Of a stretch of DNA of 64,000 nucleotides, positions 38,001-50,992 are shown piece by piece. Under the pieces are notes generated by a model that saw only the letters and a list, made by a program, of their open reading frames with translations, was not told where the DNA came from and did not search any database. Origin of the DNA: Mastigias papua (lineage: Eukaryota; Cnidaria; Scyphozoa; Rhizostomeae; Mastigiidae); the NCBI GenBank assembly GCA_964019165.1, contig OZ025271.1:13185759-13249758 (forward strand). Reading direction: 5' to 3'. How positions within the stretch are numbered: position 1 is the first letter of the stretch; the number at the start of each line of letters is the position of its first letter. A program made the position numbers and the translations under genes.

Positions 38001-39890
38001 TTGAAAGCATTGTGGCCTAGATCCATAACTAACGACTTTTTTTCTTTTGGATTTCCAAATCCCTTCGTTGTAAACTTGTTAAGCTCGTCTCTCTACTACA
38101 GAGGCCACACCGTAGATATAATTTATCTATTTTCATAATTTTACTGCTTTGAGATTGAACAAGAGAAAGTCAATGAAATGAACTCGCAAGGTTATATGGA
38201 TCAAATAATAGAATTCATAAATAGTTCTTAGGATTATAAACAATGCTCGAAGTTGAACGAAATGGAACTATTAAACAGATATCCTAAAATTTAACACAGC
38301 TACAAACATGAAAGAAGACGTTATAAAAAGCCTAGTGATTTGCTCATCGAATGATATAAAATTATTTATTACGACAAATAAATGAAACATTTGAAAATAT
38401 ATTATCTATGCTAAGTATATATCATAATCATTACCTATACCCAATATGAAGAGATAAAGTCTATAAAAAGGAGCTAAAATCAAAATATATGCAGAATTAG
38501 CTATACTTGGTAGATAGTTCTACAAGAAAAAATTGAAGAATGTCTCTAATACATATTCTACATAGTTCACATTTTGATAAATAGAATTTCAATCATAGGG
38601 TACAAGGGACACTTCAAATGGGTAGGAAGTGACTTGTAGAAGGTGTTGGCTACAACTTTCAATGGATATGTCGCTAGTTTAAATCTAACATCAATTATGT
38701 CACTAGTTGAATAGTATATGTTATTAATTTCAAGCATCTCCAATGACGAATAAATTTCTGTCTTTTTTCGCAATTCTGCTTAAAAAGATCAGGGATCATT
38801 TCTAAAATGTTTAGCAAAGGGGCTCTTTAGATGCATCGTCTCAAAAAGTTATGGCTTTGTTAGGATCACGCTCATCCTTTCAACGAGGCAAATATGATAG
38901 TTTAGCTTAATCAACCTGAAAACTGTAATCAACAATTTTAAAGTCTTGATGGAAACACTAACGGTCATCTACATTTCCTTAGTGGCGCTTACGGATTCAA
39001 TTCAATTCAATCATAAAGGGTAATAGACAGCAGGACTCATCACAAGCAATAGCCGACAACATGAGAAAGTCCTGGGATTAAGAAAACATAACAAATAATG
39101 AAATATATAAACAACATAAAACATGAAAACATGGCAACGTCTGAAATTGCGGATAAATATAAACATGAAGATTGTTTAGAATATATTTTAAATTATGCAT
39201 ATCCTTTTGAAGATGATTCTGATTACGATTAAAAAATCTATATATCATTACATATATGTGTGACACTTGCTGAAACTTTAAGGCTTTTGAATAGCTAAAA
39301 CATTCCACTTACAACAACGTCTGACATTCCTGAAAGGCAAAAATAAGCCACATTAGTGCTATGAGCATATATAGTTATTTCAACAATTTTGCTCAAAAAT
39401 AGATATGAGGAGAGATTTATAATTTCCACTAAACTTCATTTTCTAATTCATTGAAAAGTTACAGTACTTTTCTCCAAAGTAGATAAACCTTATACTTAAC
39501 CTATTTCATGAAAATATCAAACCAATTCTAAATTCATTAAGATGTATGTGCATAATGCACATAGAGTTATGTAAATTTCTACCTCATCATCTTCTATTTC
39601 CAGATCAAAAACATCTAAATTACTCACAAAATGCGTGTCTTTCTTAAAATTGATACATGATGATTTAGTCCTCTGCAGTGTGGTCTTCTATCAAATCACA
39701 GAGCACTACATACTCAGAGAAATATGATGCTAGGGAGGAGCATAATGGGTCAATGTCATTAGTTACCTTATTTGGCATTTAAAAGCAAATTCAATTCATG
39801 TAAAGATGTCAGGCTCGATAACGCTTTAAAAACTCGGATTGAATTTAATGTCGAGATTGAACAATATGCTGTGGTTGCTTAACTTCCTGT
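35061..39890. other. Gene-poor AT-rich stretch
   Basis: No exon, TE domain or structured RNA is supported over this 4.8 kb. A short palindromic AATTAATAATTAATTATTAATT run lies near 35,337. Frames on either strand have no recognisable content. Confidence 0.45.
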
Positions 39891-39904
39891 TGCTTGTGTT
39901 TATA

Positions 39905-39960
39905 GTCATACCGTACATCCTCAAATAAGCCCCTGCGAATAAGCCCCCCCCCCATCGAAT
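39905..39960. repeat. Dispersed-repeat fragment with AATAAGCCCC words
   Basis: TACCGTACATCCTCAAATAAG, then CCCCTGCGAATAAGCCCCC and CATCGAATAATC. The reverse complement resembles 3,290-3,375 (GCTTATTCGAGGG ... ACGGTA). Words of this sort are familiar from dispersed repeats in marine invertebrate genomes; family unknown. Confidence 0.5.
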
Positions 39961-40579
39961 AATCTCCTATTGTATCATTCAATCTCGCCTTCTTCTTTCC
40001 TTTGGTGGGGTAAAGATAATTCGACTTAAGCAGAAGATGGTGCGAAATTTTTTTGAGGGAATATAATGCTTTCTCTTCTGTCCCAACCCCGGCCATAATC
40101 ACACACTTAATCACTTAGTCATATGATGTAACTAAACCGGTATAAAATTTATTCCAAATATTTTCCAATATTTTAAACCTACACTTTCGTTCATTAGCTT
40201 AAGGAAACCTTTCCCAGAAAACTCATTTGCTGCAGCTTTTCTTAAATTTCCATTTCAGGGTATTATCTGTTTACGCAAGTAAGCAATACAAAATACAATA
40301 ACAAACTTTTATAAACAAAAATACGATGCCATTAGGAGTATGATAGGCATAACTACCCAATGGCCACTTAGCAAAAAGTACTGTAATACAGATAATACAG
40401 ATAATACAAATGCCAAACGCTACACCAAAATCCTAGTAGCCCCTCATTAGAGAGGATTAGCTTAAAAGTAATATTGAGAAAATCTTAGAAGATAGAAAAT
40501 CTAGGACGAATCAAAAGGAATGCAGTATATTTTGATGTAATCCTAGGCAAAATAGATACATGAACAATACATAGAGGAA

Positions 40580-42340
40580 TAATAACATTTGCCACTAATA
40601 AAGTGATAGGGTGAAGTATGAGATAGATAATTTATTATTTATGGTCCTATGAGAAACGCTCTGATTTGCGAATGAACCGAACCGTTGCTTCTACGATTTG
40701 TCGATTCTGGTTATATGTAAGTATTTCATCACTGTACAACGTGGTTCGCACAAGAGCTTGATTAGGTAAATTTGAGATGTTATGAAATTGGAGTAATACG
40801 TTAATCGCACCAAGGAGATCACGTCTTTCTTCACTATAAGCATGGCACTTCAGCAAGAAGTGCTCAATGTCCTCAATTCCGTCGTTTATTAGAAACATTA
40901 GGTCAAGTGAGTCACGAACGTTGTGATTAAATTTATGTGACTTTAGTGTACTGATGCCTACTCTTAACTGGGTGAGAATGGAAAGACCTTTAGGATCATA
41001 CATTCTATAGGTGGGTTTCTGGGGTGGCCAGATGAGAGAGAAGCGTTTGCTTTTGAATGAGGCTAATGTAGGGGATTCCCAAATCGCAGGGGAGGGGGGA
41101 GATCGTTCCATTCTTTTAAATAATTTGGGAAGAAACTTGACTTGAAATGCTCAGTTCTAGCATTCATTCGTCCAATGACAGCTTGGTTTCTAAGAGTAAA
41201 ATTTGAACAACCACTTGATAGGATTTGATATCTTGTGTACTCATGTGTCAGTTTATTGATGAACTTAAATAAGACAACTAGGCATCTGTGTCATCTTCTA
41301 TCATTCAAAGATTCCCCACCAAGCTCCTTGTAAATTTTGTTCCTTGAGGTTCCTTTCCGCGCCCCCGTTATTGCCAAGCCAGCAGAATACTGAACTGATT
41401 CGAGTCGCTCCATCAGGTTATGTAGCGTGACCCCATGGCTACAATTATTCACTTTCTGTGCGATATGGTAAATGACGTCACCATAGTCAAGATGTGGATG
41501 TACAGACGTACATAGAGTTTATAAATTTCCTTTAGGGTTTGCCTTAATAAGTAGTTTGAAAAACACCTAACCAAGCCAATTCCACGTCTCGCTTTGATTA
41601 CCACAGATTGGATATGGCTGGAAGACTTCAATCCACTATCAAACAAGACACCAATAGGTAGGTGGTCAATAGGGATCTTTTTTTAGAGAATAATACTTCC
41701 ACTGCGTGGTTTGGGTGGGCCAGGATTAAGAGACAATCTCCAATCATATGCCCGGCGTATATGGGTTATGAGCAACTGAAAAAATGACGTATCGTCAGCA
41801 AACAATTTAACATTGCATTTGAGATCTGTTGTCAAATCGTTTACATAAACAAGAAAAAAGAGAGGACCTAAAATAGACCCCTGGGTAACTCCTGCAGAGA
41901 TTGTGACCCATTGAGATGTTTTGTCATATAATACTGTACGTTGCATACGATCTGCCAAAGAGCTTTGGATTTGTAACAAAAGCTGCCCAGATACGTCATT
42001 TTGCCGTAGTTTATAGATTAGTCCATCATGCCACACTCTATAAAATGCTTTTGAAATATCTAAATATACAGATCTTACATCCAACAGTGGTTACAGTCGA
42101 ATACAGCAAAAATAGAGTGAACAATTGAAGTCATCTGATTGATTTTGGAATCTCCAGTACGAATGCCAGATTGACTGGTTCTTAGCATTTCATGAAAAGT
42201 GACGTGTTCATACGAAGACTTGAATGTCAGTTTTTCCATTACTTTGCTCAGAATTGGAAGGCAGGAGATTAGACGATAATTCTGCTTATGGCTTTTACTG
42301 TTCTTTTAGTGACCTGGAACAACATTGGCTCTTTTCAGTT
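40580..42340 (-). pseudogene. 5'-truncated CR1/L2/Daphne-type LINE, RT to C-terminus
   Basis: Minus-strand LINE polyprotein relic in several frames. It starts near 42,335 with KANVVP and KQNYRLISCLPILSKVMEKL (RT block 1-2), then NQSIWHSYWRFQNQS and equivalent SGIRTGDSKINQ. VRSVYLDISKAFYRVWHDGL (41,683-42,084 frame) is RT block 3 with the first catalytic Asp. GVTQGSILGPLFFLVYVNDL and LFADDTSFF carry the FADD box. The thumb follows (RRGIGLVRCFSNYLLRQTLK, then EIYKLYVR), then YSAGLAITGARKGTSRNKIY. The C-terminus at 40,647-41,111 (GLSILTQLRVGISTLKSHKF, IEDIEHFLLKCHAYSEERRD) is open for 154 residues. A segment after FADD is deleted and small frameshifts separate the parts. No endonuclease domain is present, so the copy is dead. 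AT-rich 3' tail at 40,580-40,646. Confidence 0.85.
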
Positions 42341-43851
42341 TTAGGATATGATGTCCGTCATCCATGTTCTCTGATCAAATGGTTGTATTCTTTATGCTCT
42401 TTTGATTCAATAATCTTAGATTCCCACCACATCCTACGTAAGTACTTGTGTTATATAAGGTTGTTATTACTTTTGAAATATTATCAATTTTTAATATCAG
42501 TGGCTCCTATGGATACTTATCAAAAGATTCATGAAGATGAGTAGGATGTTCAATATCGACTTGTAAGATATGGCCAGTTTTAAAATCATCCGAGCTAAAT
42601 TCTCGTTAACATCATATGAAACCAACAGTAGTAGTTTTAAGGTTACTCGTGCAAAAGTACCACTTGAGTGCAAATTATGAGTAGGCCATAAAGATAGAAT
42701 AGGTAAGATTTAAAATTTAACAAAGGATATTGCAGTAAATTGGAGAATAGCAGATTGGAATGAAGACAATTTTGCAGATAAAGAGTGACACTTGGTAAAA
42801 CGCATATTACTAAACATTTTAATGATGAAATAGCACAAGGTTTATTCTCAAGAAGGAGAAAGAATTGAAACACAAGGGCGATAGACTTGATGAACTGATT
42901 AAAATGACAATGATAGGGCAGTTTTACTTACGTAAAAGTTTTGCTGAAGATCTTTTTAGATGGTACCAATTCAATCTTTAATTTATGCGGGCTGATTTAA
43001 AATTTTACAATGAACATGGGCTATTTTTTGACTACCATCAGGTGGAATAACACGCTTATCGTCAATACTTGATATAGCTGCTTGACAACTCAGCTCAAAA
43101 ACACTGATATCAAATTACGCATTTCCTACAAATAGTTAAGGGACTGGTCATTATTAATATCAGGAACTGGAGTGGAAGGAATATCAACATTTCCCTAGAA
43201 CAATTCATACCCCTACTCGTATTTACAGTGAAAAATTTAGACCCCATCAAAAAATCTACACAAAATCTCATACCCCATAGAGACCTTTATGGGTGACAAT
43301 ATACAAGCTGTATTTTATACCTCACAACCTCACATGACAGTGTAAATTGTCACCTACATTTTGATTGGTATAGAGGATAGAACTGAAACGAATCGACATT
43401 TTAACTCACACAAATTTACAGTTTTGATGACCTCAAGTTATGGCAAACCACATATGACAACAGGAGACATTTAGATGAATTTTTATATAATGAGCATTGA
43501 AATAGAAAAAAAATAAAGTAACAGCAAAAAATAGATAATATCTTTGGAGGTTCACTTCAAAATGGCTCGAAACCTCGTGCAGCATAAGATAAAATGCAAA
43601 ATTTTTATTGTTCAATTTTGGGATTTTGGGATATTGGGAAAGAACTATTTAGTGTTTATTGGTTGATTAAAAAACATAATAATATGTTTCTTGATATTTT
43701 GTTTTTGAAATTTAGAAACAAATCTGAAGGGAAAAATAGTTTGCAATAAAATGGCAAAAGAACCATTGAAAAGAACTTTGTGAAAAGCTGGTATGCTCAG
43801 AAAGTGTGTTAAGTAGTAAGTATTAACCTGCTTAGGTAAGAAAAGATATAC
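42341..43851. other. No recognisable gene
   Basis: AT-rich sequence between the LINE and the candidate exons at 43.85 kb. Nothing supported. Confidence 0.4.
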
Positions 43852-44096
43852 CATGTTCCTGCAGTTCTGCCACAGCTTGTTCTGATGAATAAGTTTTCCA
43901 TTTCACAATTTTCATCATTATGACAATCATCATCAAATATTCTAGCTAGCATTTCATCTAAATCAGAGTCCAAGTCATCTTCACTTATATAGCCCTTTGG
44001 AGAACCATTATGATCATCACTGAGTGACAAATAATCTTCGCCATCCCTACTCACTTTTGGTTCTCTATTGCTATCATATAACTCTCTTTCTAATGA
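43852..44096 (-). CDS. Candidate acidic exon of an unrecognised host gene
   Basis: On the minus strand a long polypyrimidine acceptor (CCTTTCCTTTCTGGCTCTTG, then CATTTCTTGCACAG) precedes 44,096. The frame that is in phase with the upstream candidate exon reads SLERELYDSNREPKVSRDGE, then a strongly acidic, Ser-rich segment (SEDDLDSDLDEMLARIFDDD) and ends near ACATG followed by GTATAT at 43,851. An alternative donor, AAAA followed by GTGAGT, lies near 44,056 and would leave an exon of about 40 nt. No family is recognised; the acidic stretch suggests a disordered intracellular segment. Length 245 nt leaves phase 2 at the end. Confidence 0.5.
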
Positions 44097-44411
44097 CTGT
44101 GCAAGAAATGCAAGAGCCAGAAAGGAAAGGCTTTTTGAAGCGAAGAAATGTCATAAATCACAACTGAACACTGACTCCTTGTTTCAAAAGGAAATGCAAT
44201 CTGAAGTGTTATGAAAGCTGTTCTTGAGATTGCAGCAAATATTTGTTTCTTCCCTACTATTATATCTGTCTAAGCAGGTAGAGAATTTGAAACCCGAATA
44301 ATTAATGGTAATTTTAGTTTAGTAACCCAACATACTAACCATAAATATTTCCATACCCTATCTCAATTCTTTCCGCCCCTGTCCCTGGCATTAAAATGAC
44401 CAGTCCCTTAC

Positions 44412-44554
44412 CTGTAATAATCTGTAAGGACATCTGCAACATTCGTGGCAAATGAGCCTGATCAGTTGCCATAGCAACGATGCCATAAATGTACTTTCTG
44501 AAAGAAGTGAAGCCAGGTGTGACGTCATCTCTATTCGACACAGGAGATACGTTT
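44412..44554 (-). CDS. Candidate 143-nt exon of an unrecognised host gene
   Basis: Minus strand: acceptor ATATTGTCATTTTTCAG, exon from 44,554, donor ACAG followed by GTAAGGGA at 44,411. Both splice sites are strong. Two frames are open. One reads NVSPVSNRDDVTPGFTSFRK then YIYGIVAMATDQAHLPRMLQ, but joining it to the next candidate exon runs into a stop. The other (TYLLCRIEMTSHLASLLSES, then SLLWQLIRLICHECCRCPYR) ends exactly at a codon boundary and continues in frame into SLERELYDSN of the 44,096 exon. Joint phase favours the second. I do not recognise the protein. Confidence 0.55.
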
Positions 44555-44599
44555 CTGAAAAATGACAATATTAAGTTAGTACTTTACAACATGGTTTTG

Positions 44600-47300
44600 T
44601 ATCGAAAGGTGAGAAAAGACATTTATAGGGCTAAAAGTCATGCCTAGTTAAAGGATTCGTATCAAATGCGCTGGTAGAAGTTGAGAGATTTATAAAACGT
44701 AGCATACTATCTTGTAGAATTCAAAATTTCAGAATGTCAACTATCTATCATTAGATATTTCTTGAGTTGATAAATGCAACACAAATGTAACTTAAAGAAT
44801 ATAGACAAAATATTGACAAGAGCTTTTCATTTCAAACGACAAACATCAAATCAGCATAATGATACAAAATGAATGCCAAGCTGTGAATTCATCACGTGAC
44901 TCTATCTATATTCAGCAACCATTTTTGAGTACTTATGTTTAAACTAATAAACACCCATTTGACCCCTTTAGATACAATTTGTCCTATTTCTGTAATAAGA
45001 TAAATTTTGCCGTTTCATAACGGTAGTGTAGTTTTTCTCTATGATGATATTTTAGAAAAACTGCTTTCCTTTTTCAGCCTCTTACTTTGTGTATTTAGTT
45101 TACACATTGTACTTGTCATCGGTTTCCTCGCATGCAACACAATCCCATTGATTTGAGCTCCTTGTAGTCTATAGCACCTCTTTCTTTCTAGCTTGTTGAA
45201 AATATAGTTGGAAATGTGTCTCGAAGTGAAGTGTCGACTCTCCCAATTACTGGTTATTTTGCACGTTCTCGTTCTCGTACGTATGTTCACTCCTGCATAG
45301 CGTCACCATTTTCATCATAGCTCAAGCCTATGGTTTGAAAATCAACCATTTCATATAAACTAATAGCCCACATACACCAGGGGTTTGGGAAAAGAGAAGA
45401 AAACAGCTTCAGTTATATGAGTAATGACGAATCAATACGAAATCGGAATAATGAAAACGTCGTCAAAAAATAGGTCCAGTTGCATACTTATCTGCTTTGG
45501 CTGGGAGAGCAGTATTCTGCCTCTCTCCTATTTAACCTGTCACTGCTTATAGTCCTGTAATATATTAGACATAAAGTGAACTTTTTGACAGAAAAACATT
45601 ATCTAATCGTGAATCCTAAATGGCAACCATGCGTCAATAACTCCTGTTACTTGACTCTAAGAACTGAATTTAATTGTATATGGTAATGAGCCATTATTGA
45701 ACTGCGAGTTCCTTGAGAGTTCCTAAAATTTCATTTAGATATAATAGAAGTCTTGCAAAACTCTTTTGATGAGAGAAGGCTAATGGAGCCAGGACTTTTC
45801 AAATATTTGGTGAAAAAGCAGATATTCATTATGATGCACATCATAAACTGTTTTGCAGTAAAAATTAATGGTTGAAGGTAAACTTTTAATTATACACATG
45901 GGAAGGATATATTTCAAGGAGTGTATCAAGTTTCATTCTTGGAGTCTCTGTTGCTCAAAAAGTAACTGATAACCCTTGGAATCAAGACCTATCTCACACA
46001 TTGTATATTGCAATAAGAACATTTCTTGGATGTAACAACACATCCTAGGGGACAGGGGAGGCTATAGCCTTCTTATTTGCTCTATTAAGTAGCACATAGC
46101 TCTAAGAAATTACTTAAGTTTCCAAAATGAAATGTAATGTGGCAGAATGAAAGATGAAGTACTTAATGAGTCATGAACTATGATTTGAATTTAACCAAAT
46201 ATTTAAATATTGAAAAATCTTATTAATCAAAATTAAATGTAGAATATATTAGTTATGTAGTAAACTGTTTCCTGCATGAATATGACATTTGTTCTAAACT
46301 CTTATACTACTTATCTTCTTCTTTTCATTAATTTACTTACCAAGTACTGTAGATGACGTCATGAAAATTAATTGAAAGCAACAGAGCATGAAACTAATTT
46401 AACTTGTTTTGATTACTGAATATTATCAATCAATACTATCTGAATATTTAATGATGAACATGTGAACATTATCATTACAATAATTAAGTTTTTGATACAT
46501 AATATCCATAATTTCAGCAATCATTGTTTCTAGGAGGGTTTTGAAAATGTGACTGGAAGTAGGTGTCAATTTTTGACATTATAGCCAGATATTCCTGAGC
46601 CCCTAGAGACCTACCCTGAGCATACAACTGGGGATTAAACTATCTTTTTCTGACGTGAGTTCGGTCCTTGTGCCACAGCCCTCCACCTGTAATAGCCCTT
46701 CACTTACTATCAATGATTAAACAAATCAGAACTTCTATAGATGTGAACTTGAGATACTTTATTACAGGTACAATGATTTCACAAAATTTAACAGTCATAA
46801 GTTAATCATATCTGTGCATCTCTTGATGATGGACGATCAGTGTTTTATGACGTCAAAACTTGTTAACTATTACCTTCACAGAATATTACTGGTGCTTCAA
46901 ACCACTTTAGCATCACATGACTACAGTAACAACCTAAAATTATGAGCAAATGACTTCAGATGATGTTGACTTAAAATTGCATTGCTCACAGCCTGCCATT
47001 GACCATGATAAATCACTGAATAAAATTGATACGTACGGCTACCAATCACAATACTTTGATTGCATCTCTCCAGATGGATTTAACACTATGTTCCAGCTGT
47101 TTAATTTGCAGTTTTATATAGATTCGTTCATGTGGAGCATAATCATACAAGGAATCTGTTTTCACGACAAGTCTCACTTATTAAGACCAAGCAGGTAGAC
47201 AATGTAGGCCTAATATTTTGAACTTTCACCTCGTTTTCGGTCTGAGACCAATATATTATAGTAGCATCGATAATTTCAAGGTAACTTTACTACATTTTGC
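44600..47300. other. Probable intron/intergenic, no confident exon
   Basis: A minus-strand frame at 45,039-45,290 ends near ACAAA followed by GTAAGA but lacks a good acceptor. A possible 6-nt exon before GTAAGTAA near 46,342 is too short to support. Nothing else stands out. Confidence 0.4.
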
Positions 47301-47547
47301 TTGGCACTTTATTCTCATTCAACACCGGCCCTAATTCAACACTGGTCCCATATAACGCCAGTGGACAGGCTTGGTCTACTGCAACAGTGGCCTACTACCA
47401 ATGTGGGCCACATTTTATGTCTTCCAGAAAAGTACCAAATTAAGAAAATGATAAAAAATAACGCACTTACTTCAACCGTGTGCGAACCCTATTGCATTTA
47501 CAGCACAGCAGCAACAATAATAAAATCACAAATGAATCACGAAGGAA

Positions 47548-47748
47548 TCACACGAAACTAAAAAATTCCGAGTGATCGACAACTTTTGGGCGTGGAATTG
47601 GGCTGACAAATTTTTCTTTTAAAAACTGTTGATCAAGCTTCTCTTCTACCCACATGCTTAACAGGAGTAACACTTCCTCGTCAACCCAAGCTGAATCTCT
47701 GTCAACAGCTTCCATACTCATTATAGCAAACTGTTTTTCGATTTCCAA
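47548..47748 (-). pseudogene. Trihelix/Myb-SANT-like fragment, transposon-derived
   Basis: A 66-residue minus-strand frame. Residues 16-44 (DRDSAWVDEEVLLLLSMWVE and EKLDQQFLKE) match the first two helices of the trihelix/Myb-SANT-like domain (W.DEEV..LL..W.....Q..L). The remaining helix is missing. It lies among subterminal-repeat-like sequence (47,880-48,050) with repeated AACCCGGGTT-like words and a hairpin AACCTGGG/CCCAGGTT, which suggests a decayed DNA transposon with an accessory gene. No terminal inverted repeats could be fixed. Confidence 0.5.
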
Positions 47749-47869
47749 TACTTTTGTTAGTCTGCAATCAGTGAAAAATTGTTGAATGAAAGTGGCGCAC
47801 TTTGCTGCAATTAATAAACAAGCATATGTGGATATTAAAACTGCCCCTTGTTCAACCCTGATTTCAACC

Positions 47870-48055
47870 CGTATTCAGACTACGCTGACAGCAAGTAGCC
47901 CAGAGCAAACTCAGGGGCGAAATCAGCTCTGCTACAGGGTCAGTTTACAATGGTTCGAACCTGGGGCAAACCCAGGTTAATTGTGCTTACATTACAAAAA
48001 TCTAACTCGGGTTAATCTAGCTCTGGTTCGCAGGGGGTTAGTTTGTGCAATATAA
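47870..48055. repeat. Repeat-rich segment near the trihelix fragment
   Basis: Words such as AACCTGGGGCAAACCCAGGTT (a small hairpin), AACTCGGGTTAATC and GGTTCG recur in both orientations. Probably the subterminal part of the same DNA element as 47,548-47,748. Confidence 0.4.
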
Positions 48056-48059
48056 GCAA

Positions 48060-49440
48060 GGTTTTAATTTCATCTGACTTTTCGCTGCTCCTTTTACTTC
48101 TTCTATCCTATCAAAGGTTTTATTCCCCAAAGTTATAATACACATTGGTACAGATTGAATAACTTTACCCAAATAATCATTCATTTGTCGGAAGATATAA
48201 AATAAGCGACAGTAACTTTACCTATTTTAATGCATTAAAAGAAAACATATTTTATCCCATATTTGCCCGAGAACGTTACTTATTTCTCAATTGATTCCAC
48301 TACTGGACGTGCTCGTCAATCTCTGGTACTAGCTGCTGGGACAAAACCATGGACTACAATATTTAAAGCAGCTTTCAGTCGAAAGTCGTAAAAGTTGGAC
48401 CCTTTTACGCCAACCCATTTATCACCACTTCAGGAAAATTAATGCCATAAACGGATGGCGTAAGAAAGGCCGATAAGGTCATCTACACTCAAACTTATGA
48501 CCAGAAACTACACTTTCTTTAACTCAAAGTACTTGACTGAACTCGCGGTACTGGACTGTGCAAAATTTTACTGTATATCAAAGCCATTCTTTCGTAACAA
48601 TGCATGCAATCATTGGAATGTCACGTGACATTTCCAACGCAGAAGACAAGTAAAAGAAACGATATACAATATTGGGTTGGCGCAATCTAATAAACATATA
48701 AAATTATAATTTATAATGTATAATACAATTAAGAATTAATATTTATACATGTTAACATATTCTCTGAACGTGATTACAAATTGGCTTGAGTCAACCAATA
48801 ATTTTCATGGTTAACTTGGACCTAAAATCCAATCGTATAAAGGAGACTAAATATACTTCTGTGATTATGGCCTACTTAACTTAATATCAATAAAGTCTAA
48901 TGGGGAATCCTCGCATTGGCAACTGCAAGACTCCTGTATGAGGATGGGAGCACATGTAAAACAGGCCCAATTACGATCAATGTCACTAAAAACTCCTGAA
49001 CATTTAAATTCTCTAAAATGTCGTCGATTGATAATCCAATACTACCCTCTAATCTCAAGAGTCTTTCTAATCAAAGTTGAATGAAGTGGGTGTATCAACT
49101 AAGGTGACAATGGATGGGTACATGCCTTGTCAACTGTACTGCTTCTTTTCCAGAATAGAGGCCAGTTTGCGAGCAGAACAAAATTCCACCTCATGTTTAA
49201 TCAAATATTTCGTTGACTCTGATTTGAAATACATTCAGACAATGCTATGAATAAGACCGATAAAGGTCTGGGGCCTAAATCTAGGAGAACGTCAACATAT
49301 CATCATATAAAATGTTTCCTCTTCATTTCTGAGCGCATTCTAAACACTTTGTTGACAAGTTTCCTGTAACACTGATTGTCTACACTAAATTTTGTTTCAG
49401 CAAATGAAGGAAATTATGAAGTCAAGATCTGGATCAACTT
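48060..49440. other. No recognised gene; probable intron
   Basis: If the minus-strand candidate gene is real this lies in its long intron. No exon is supported. Confidence 0.4.
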
Positions 49441-49442
49441 AC

Positions 49443-49458
49443 GACTAAAAGATACGAC
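49443..49458 (-). CDS. Possible 16-nt microexon (weak)
   Basis: Minus strand: CAAATGTTTTTAG, then 16 nt (GTCGTATCTTTTAGTC), then GTAAGTTGATCC. Starting in phase 0 it leaves one base, which is exactly the phase the 44,554 exon needs in its preferred frame. Phase compatibility is the only support beyond the splice signals. Confidence 0.25.
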
Positions 49459-50155
49459 CTAAAAACATTTGAAACTAGTACTATCCTCAGGCCTCTCTGT
49501 TGTATAATGTGACTGTGACAGTGTGAAGCAAATGAAGTTATTGACTAAATTGTATTAATAGGATGAAATTGTCTGTCAAGAGGAGGCATACTCATTACAT
49601 GTTATCCAAATAAGGGTACTCTGAGGATCTGAAAGGCATGTACAAAGAGAGCAGTCTTGAGGGCATTTACCAATACCCCTTTTAGGTTCCAATTGGGCTC
49701 TATCTTACTCCATAGCATGGTGGATCTAGATGACCTGTATATCTAGATGACTTCATGCAATTTCTTATTTCACTGGAACTGAATTTCAAATATTACTGCA
49801 ATCTCATATCATAAGGATGTAAATTAATAAGGAGACATTGCCCTCAAATTACAAATCAAAAGGCAGTTCTTTAATTGAGAATCATAAACAGGTACAGGGC
49901 TTTTTATATTTAAAATGAGTGATGGTAAATTAGGTTAGATAGCCACGTGATCAAATGGCAATCCCATGCTATGGTGATAGTGGTTTTGTTCCGAAATATA
50001 GCTAAAAAGGGACTTCAACACAAGCAAATCAAGGACAATGAAGGCAAATTCATTGCTCCTAGACAATAAACCTGCAACTAGGTTTCTAATACCTACCACT
50101 CACAAAAAGTAGATCGAATGTTTGTTAATCAAAACCAGCTAATATTTACAACGTA

Positions 50156-50248
50156 CTATATCAAAATAAATAAACACGACATGACAAACAAAAATACTAG
50201 AAAATGCACCAGTTCGCATGGTAAATTACAACTGTCAGATGAAGTCTC
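50156..50248 (-). CDS. Possible terminal exon with hydrophobic C-terminus (weak)
   Basis: Minus strand: acceptor CCTTTTTGTTATCGTAG before 50,248, then ETSSDSCNLPCELVHFLVFL followed by VMSCLFILI and a stop at 50,156. The C-terminal 18 residues could be a membrane segment. It could be an alternative end of the short-exon gene upstream. A second acceptor, CCTGCAATTTCTCAG, lies about 90 nt earlier. No transcript evidence. Confidence 0.3.
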   Translation of the reverse strand, partial: ETSSDSCNLPCELVHFLVFLFVMSCLFILI

Positions 50249-50808
50249 CTACGATAACAAAAAGGTATTACAAATAAGATGTCTAGTGCATGTGATTGGC
50301 TATTAGAACAATGAAAACACACAAGGAATTGCATACTAAGCTGAGAAATTGCAGGACAAGGAGACAAGCAAGGTAAATAGGCAGAAAAGCGGTGGCCAGG
50401 GTGACAAGGCCAAGAAGGTTGAATAGTGGTACAGAAAGTGAAGGAGAGGAGAGAGTTTTGCACAGAAATGTAAGTCTAGAAATAAGATAGATAACAAATT
50501 ATAACTATAAGGTAATCCTATTCAGATTGTATAGAAGTAAAAAGGGGAGACCTCCAACATTCAAAAGAGGCTTCTTTGCTCCCTATCAATTTCGACACTG
50601 ATGACAAAGTAAAGCACTCCAGCTCCTTCGCTGCTCCATTGCTGTACTTACTTCTTGCCTACTAGACGATCGATGCTACTGGATGTACTCACTGTGACAG
50701 CAATTGTTCAAAAGTTGCAAAAGACGATAGCAGAAAGCAACAAATAACCGTGTAGAAATGTACAGATATCGCATTGAATAAATATTATTGTCAAGACTGT
50801 AACTCTAC

Positions 50809-50922
50809 TGTCATCTTCAATTGCAAGGCAAATCTTTTAGCCACAGATGAAAACTGCTTTCCAAAGCAAATAGCCTCGAAATGAATTCCATTTGAAATGA
50901 CCTCACTAGAATCAGATGACCT
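50809..50922 (-). CDS. Candidate exon 7 of the short-exon gene
   Basis: Minus strand: acceptor GATTACATCTCTTTTCAG before 50,922. In phase 0 the exon reads RSSDSSEVISNGIHFEAICF, then GKQFSSVAKRFALQLKMT, and can end at ATGACA followed by GTAGAG (114 nt, symmetric). If the weak donor is not used the frame stops at TGA six residues later, giving a terminal exon to 50,791. No domain is recognised. Confidence 0.45.
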
Positions 50923-50992
50923 CTGAAAAGAGATGTAATCATCCAAAAACACTGGGCAAAATACCAAATGGACAAATGAGATCAAAACTTAC

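Noticed and set aside
45039..45290. Minus-strand exon ending at ACAAA|GTAAGA
   Set aside because: The donor is fair, but the possible acceptors are purine-rich and the peptide shows no coding character.
46335..46350. 6-nt microexon before GTAAGTAA on the minus strand
   Set aside because: Acceptor and donor signals exist, but a 6-nt exon cannot be supported from sequence alone.
50197..50463. 88-codon minus-strand gene starting at 50,463
   Set aside because: The first half is a polypyrimidine tract leading into possible splice acceptors; only the last part was kept as a weak exon candidate.
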